From an uncultured Pelagibacteraceae bacterium (GTDB lineage Bacteria; Pseudomonadota; Alphaproteobacteria; Pelagibacterales; Pelagibacteraceae), in assembly GCA_902543575.1 (NCBI GenBank), contig CACBYV010000003.1, positions 62,001 through 126,000 on the forward strand: a stretch of DNA of 64,000 nt, given 5' to 3'. Shown here piece by piece: positions 61,596-64,000 of this stretch; position 1 is the first letter of the stretch; each line of letters begins with the position of its first letter. Under the pieces are notes generated by a model. It saw only the letters and a program-made list of their open reading frames with translations, was not told where the DNA came from and searched no databases. Position numbers and translations under genes: made by a program.

Positions 61596-63122
61596 ATGAA
61601 TTTAATTAAGTCAACAGGCACATTTAGTCTGTTTGTTATTTTAAGCAGAATTTTAGGATACATTAGAGACTTTTTTATAGCTATTTATCTTGGTTCGGGA
61701 CCAATTGCTGATGCATTTTTCGTAGCATTTAGAATACCAAATACCTTTAGAAGATTATTTGCAGAAGGTACCTTTAATGCAGCATTTGTTCCATCTTACA
61801 CTTCAGAACTTTTGTCTAGTAAAAAAAAAGCTCAGAAATTTGCAAACTCAGTATTTAATTTATTGGTCTTGGCACTTTTAAGTCTAACAATACTAGTCGA
61901 GATTTTTATGCCAAGCTTTATAAAATTGATCGCTCCAGGCTTCTCAAATTTAGATGAAAAGTTTAAATTAGCTGTTGATTTAACCAGAATTACTTTTCCA
62001 TTTTTATTTTTTATAAGTATAGCATCTTTTTTTTCAGCAATTTTAAATTCTCATAACAAATTTGCAGCCGCTGCCGCTGCCCCTCTTATTTTAAATGTAA
62101 TATTAATAATTTGTTTCCTTATTATAAAAAATGATACAGATTTAGTTTACTATCTAAGTTATGCTGTAACTTTTGCCGGAATTATACAGTTTATATTTTT
62201 AATTATTTTTACTAGAAAATATTTTTATCCAAGTTTTAAATTCAATTTTCAAATAGATAATAAAATAAAATTTTTTTTTAAAAAACTCCTGCCGAGTATA
62301 TTTTCGTCTGGCGTTACTCAAATTAACATATTAGTTGGTACAATAATTGCCTCTTTCCAAGCAAGTGCTGTTTCATATTTGTATTATGCAGATAGAATAT
62401 ACCAGATAAACTTAGCAATAGCAGGGATTGCAATCGGTATAATTATTTTACCTAACCTAAGCAGACATGTTAAGAGTAAAAATAAAATAAAATTGGAAAT
62501 TTTACAAAATAAGTCTTTGGAGTTGAGTTTATTTTTAAGTCTTCCTGCTACCTTAGCATTAATTTTTGCTTCTGAAGAAATTGTTTCTGCACTTTTTGGT
62601 TATGGATCTTTTAATGAAGAAAGTGTTAAAAATTCAGCTCTTGCATTATTTTACTTTGCATTAGGTCTACCTGCATTCTCAATGATAAAAATATTTTCAA
62701 GTTTTATATTTGCCAGAAATGATACAAAAACACCCTTTTATTTTTCATTGATTTCTGTAATTTTGAATATTGTTATTAGCCTATCTTTATTTAGTAAAGT
62801 AGGTTTTATTATAATTCCTATAGCAACAACTATTTCTTCATGGTTGAATGGTTTCTTACTAATGGTATTTACCCTAAATAAAAGTTATTTTAATTTTAAA
62901 AACTCTTTTTTTGTACAACTTTTTAAAATATCAATTTCAAATTTAATTTGTTTGGGTTTATTTAAAATATTAATAAATTATTTTGGCAATTATTTTATAT
63001 TTTCAAATAGTTATAAATTTTTAGCAATTATATTATTAGTTCTTTTAACTTTTGCTTTTTATTTGCTGATTTCAATACTCATTAAGGCCTTTAAAATATC
63101 TGATATTAAATTAAACTATTAA
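61596..63122 (+). CDS. murJ: Lipid II flippase MurJ (MviN)
   Basis: This 508-residue MOP-superfamily flippase has about 14 membrane spans. Signature residues: LSRILGYIRDFFIAIYLGSG (Arg in TM1), FRIPNTFRRLFAEGTFNAAFVP (quoted: PNTFRRLFAEGTFNAAFVP), and ILNSHNKFAAAAAAPLILN. It exports lipid II to the periplasm for peptidoglycan assembly. It shares the strand with trpS, 3 bases apart. The murJ-trpS pair is conserved in Alphaproteobacteria. Confidence 0.97.
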   Translation: MNLIKSTGTFSLFVILSRILGYIRDFFIAIYLGSGPIADAFFVAFRIPNTFRRLFAEGTFNAAFVPSYTSELLSSKKKAQKFANSVFNLLVLALLSLTILVEIFMPSFIKLIAPGFSNLDEKFKLAVDLTRITFPFLFFISIASFFSAILNSHNKFAAAAAAPLILNVILIICFLIIKNDTDLVYYLSYAVTFAGIIQFIFLIIFTRKYFYPSFKFNFQIDNKIKFFFKKLLPSIFSSGVTQINILVGTIIASFQASAVSYLYYADRIYQINLAIAGIAIGIIILPNLSRHVKSKNKIKLEILQNKSLELSLFLSLPATLALIFASEEIVSALFGYGSFNEESVKNSALALFYFALGLPAFSMIKIFSSFIFARNDTKTPFYFSLISVILNIVISLSLFSKVGFIIIPIATTISSWLNGFLLMVFTLNKSYFNFKNSFFVQLFKISISNLICLGLFKILINYFGNYFIFSNSYKFLAIILLVLLTFAFYLLISILIKAFKISDIKLNY

Positions 63123-63125
63123 ATT

Positions 63126-64000
63126 ATGTCTAAAAAAATTTTTTCTGGAGTTCAACCAACGGGAAATTTACATCTAGGAAATTATATAGGCGCAATAAAG
63201 AATTTTGTTGATTTGCAAAACGACAAAGATAACAACTGTATTTTTTGTGTTGTTGATCTTCATGCCATTACAGTAATGCAAGATCCAATAGAGTTAAAAA
63301 ATAATATTAGAGAGACAGCGGCAGCATTTATCGCAAGCGGCATTGATCCAAAAAATAGTATAATATTTAATCAATCTTTAGTTCCCGCACATTCTGAGGG
63401 TTCCTGGATTTTAGGATGTGTTGCCAGAATGGGTTGGCTCAATCGTATGACACAATTTAAAGAGAAAGCTGGAAAAGACAAGGAAAAAGCTAGTGTAGGT
63501 CTATATATTTATCCAGTTCTAATGGCCTCTGATATTCTTTTATATGATGCTACTCATGTGCCAGTAGGAGATGATCAAAAACAGCATCTAGAACTCTGTA
63601 GAGATATAGCTCAAAAATTTAATAACGAATATAAATGTCCAGATCTCTTAAGACCTCCTGAGCCTCTTATACAAAAACATTTTTCAAGAATAATGAGTTT
63701 GAAAGATGGCACTAAAAAAATGAGTAAGTCAGACATTTCTGAAGGAAGTAGGATCAACTTAACAGACACAGAGGATCAAATTATTAACAAAATAAAAAAA
63801 GCAAAAACAGATAATGATAATCTGCCTGGAAATGAAGATGGACTTAAAGGTAGGCCTGAAGCAGAAAATTTAATCGGTATTTACTCTAGCTTAAGCAATC
63901 AAAATATTGCTCAAACATTAAATGAATTTGAGGGAAAAAATTTTTCTGATTTAAAAAGTAAACTTTCTGAAATAATTGTTACTAAACTGTCACCTATATC
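63126..64000 (+). CDS. trpS: Tryptophanyl-tRNA synthetase, N-terminal part (partial)
   Basis: The ATG at 63126 opens a frame that runs off the right edge after 291 codons (full length is usually 330-345). It has the HIGH variant [51 protein letters not shown] (quoted: [18 protein letters not shown]), and the KMSKS region [10 protein letters not shown] near 200. It is a class I synthetase of the Trp/Tyr branch. Three bases separate it from the murJ stop. Nothing abnormal is seen. Confidence 0.97.
   Translation, partial: MSKKIFSGVQPTGNLHLGNYIGAIKNFVDLQNDKDNNCIFCVVDLHAITVMQDPIELKNNIRETAAAFIASGIDPKNSIIFNQSLVPAHSEGSWILGCVARMGWLNRMTQFKEKAGKDKEKASVGLYIYPVLMASDILLYDATHVPVGDDQKQHLELCRDIAQKFNNEYKCPDLLRPPEPLIQKHFSRIMSLKDGTKKMSKSDISEGSRINLTDTEDQIINKIKKAKTDNDNLPGNEDGLKGRPEAENLIGIYSSLSNQNIAQTLNEFEGKNFSDLKSKLSEIIVTKLSPI

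Noticed and set aside
1..64000. CRISPR arrays, insertion sequences, prophage or rRNA genes
   Set aside because: No repeat-spacer pattern, transposase, integrase, phage gene or rRNA segment was recognised.

Overview
This 64 kb window is a chromosomal segment of a streamlined, very AT-rich alphaproteobacterium, most likely a SAR11 (Pelagibacterales) cell. The evidence is lysine/asparagine/isoleucine-rich proteins, gaps of a few bases between genes, many 1-26 bp gene overlaps, very few promoters or terminators, a TRAP transporter, a Na+/solute symporter pair, and gene orders typical of Alphaproteobacteria. I see no phage, insertion sequence, CRISPR array or rRNA. Almost every gene is housekeeping, so the interest lies in the replication-origin architecture, a few accessory insertions, small unlisted genes and regulatory sites.

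Layout. 1-3424: the acs 3' end, an alphaproteobacterial conserved protein, and a two-subunit sodium/solute symporter. 3472-7632: rpe, a heparinase II/III-family gene, purH and a pterin dehydratase. 7649-9572: tRNA-Gly(GCC), a LON-substrate-domain protein and a UbiH-family hydroxylase. 9634-13442: ftsK, lolA, GNAT and HIT proteins. 13465-14498: two tandem type IV pilin-like genes. 14589-17394: a TRAP transporter (P, Q, M subunits). 17396-20486: hisB-hisH-(43-aa lipoprotein)-hisA-hisF-hisE, read leftward. 20577-22459: hslVU behind a sigma-32-like promoter.

22449-39096 is the conserved alphaproteobacterial origin cluster. Leftward it runs ppsR, maf, aroE, an SDR gene, coaE and dnaQ, followed by secB and fxsA on the opposite strand and then the timA-like and Smr genes. 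Rightward it runs hemE, hemH, hemJ, rho, a sulfotransferase on the opposite strand, mnmE, mnmG, rsmG, parA and parB. The divergent 28507-28787 gap carries a consensus DnaA box and is the likely chromosomal origin, as at the equivalent site in Caulobacter and Rickettsia. A perfect parS lies about 8 kb away inside rsmG, with a degenerate copy in mnmG. A sulfotransferase (between rho and mnmE) and an SDR gene (between coaE and aroE) are the accessory-looking members of this cluster.

39093-43624: holA, lptE, leuS and a DUF3576 lipoprotein. 43839-44789: a highly expressed-looking porin ending in a strong bidirectional terminator. 44809-49266: a ThiE/TenI-like protein and YggS whose start codons abut in one ATGCAT, an L,D-transpeptidase, an orphan winged-helix regulator, a TPR-methyltransferase and a probable 36-aa ArfA ribosome-rescue factor. 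49267-56044, leftward: a 2OG-Fe(II) oxygenase-like protein, a PfkB kinase, nth, dapB, dnaJ, dnaK, grpE. 56081-64000: rdgB, an LpoA-like protein, rsmI, a BON lipoprotein, maeB, murJ and the 5' part of trpS.

Three heat-shock loci (hslV, dnaK, grpE) share a similarly spaced promoter-like motif. At hslV and grpE it sits so close to the ATG that the mRNA would be nearly leaderless. All assignments come from reading the sequence; no database search was run.
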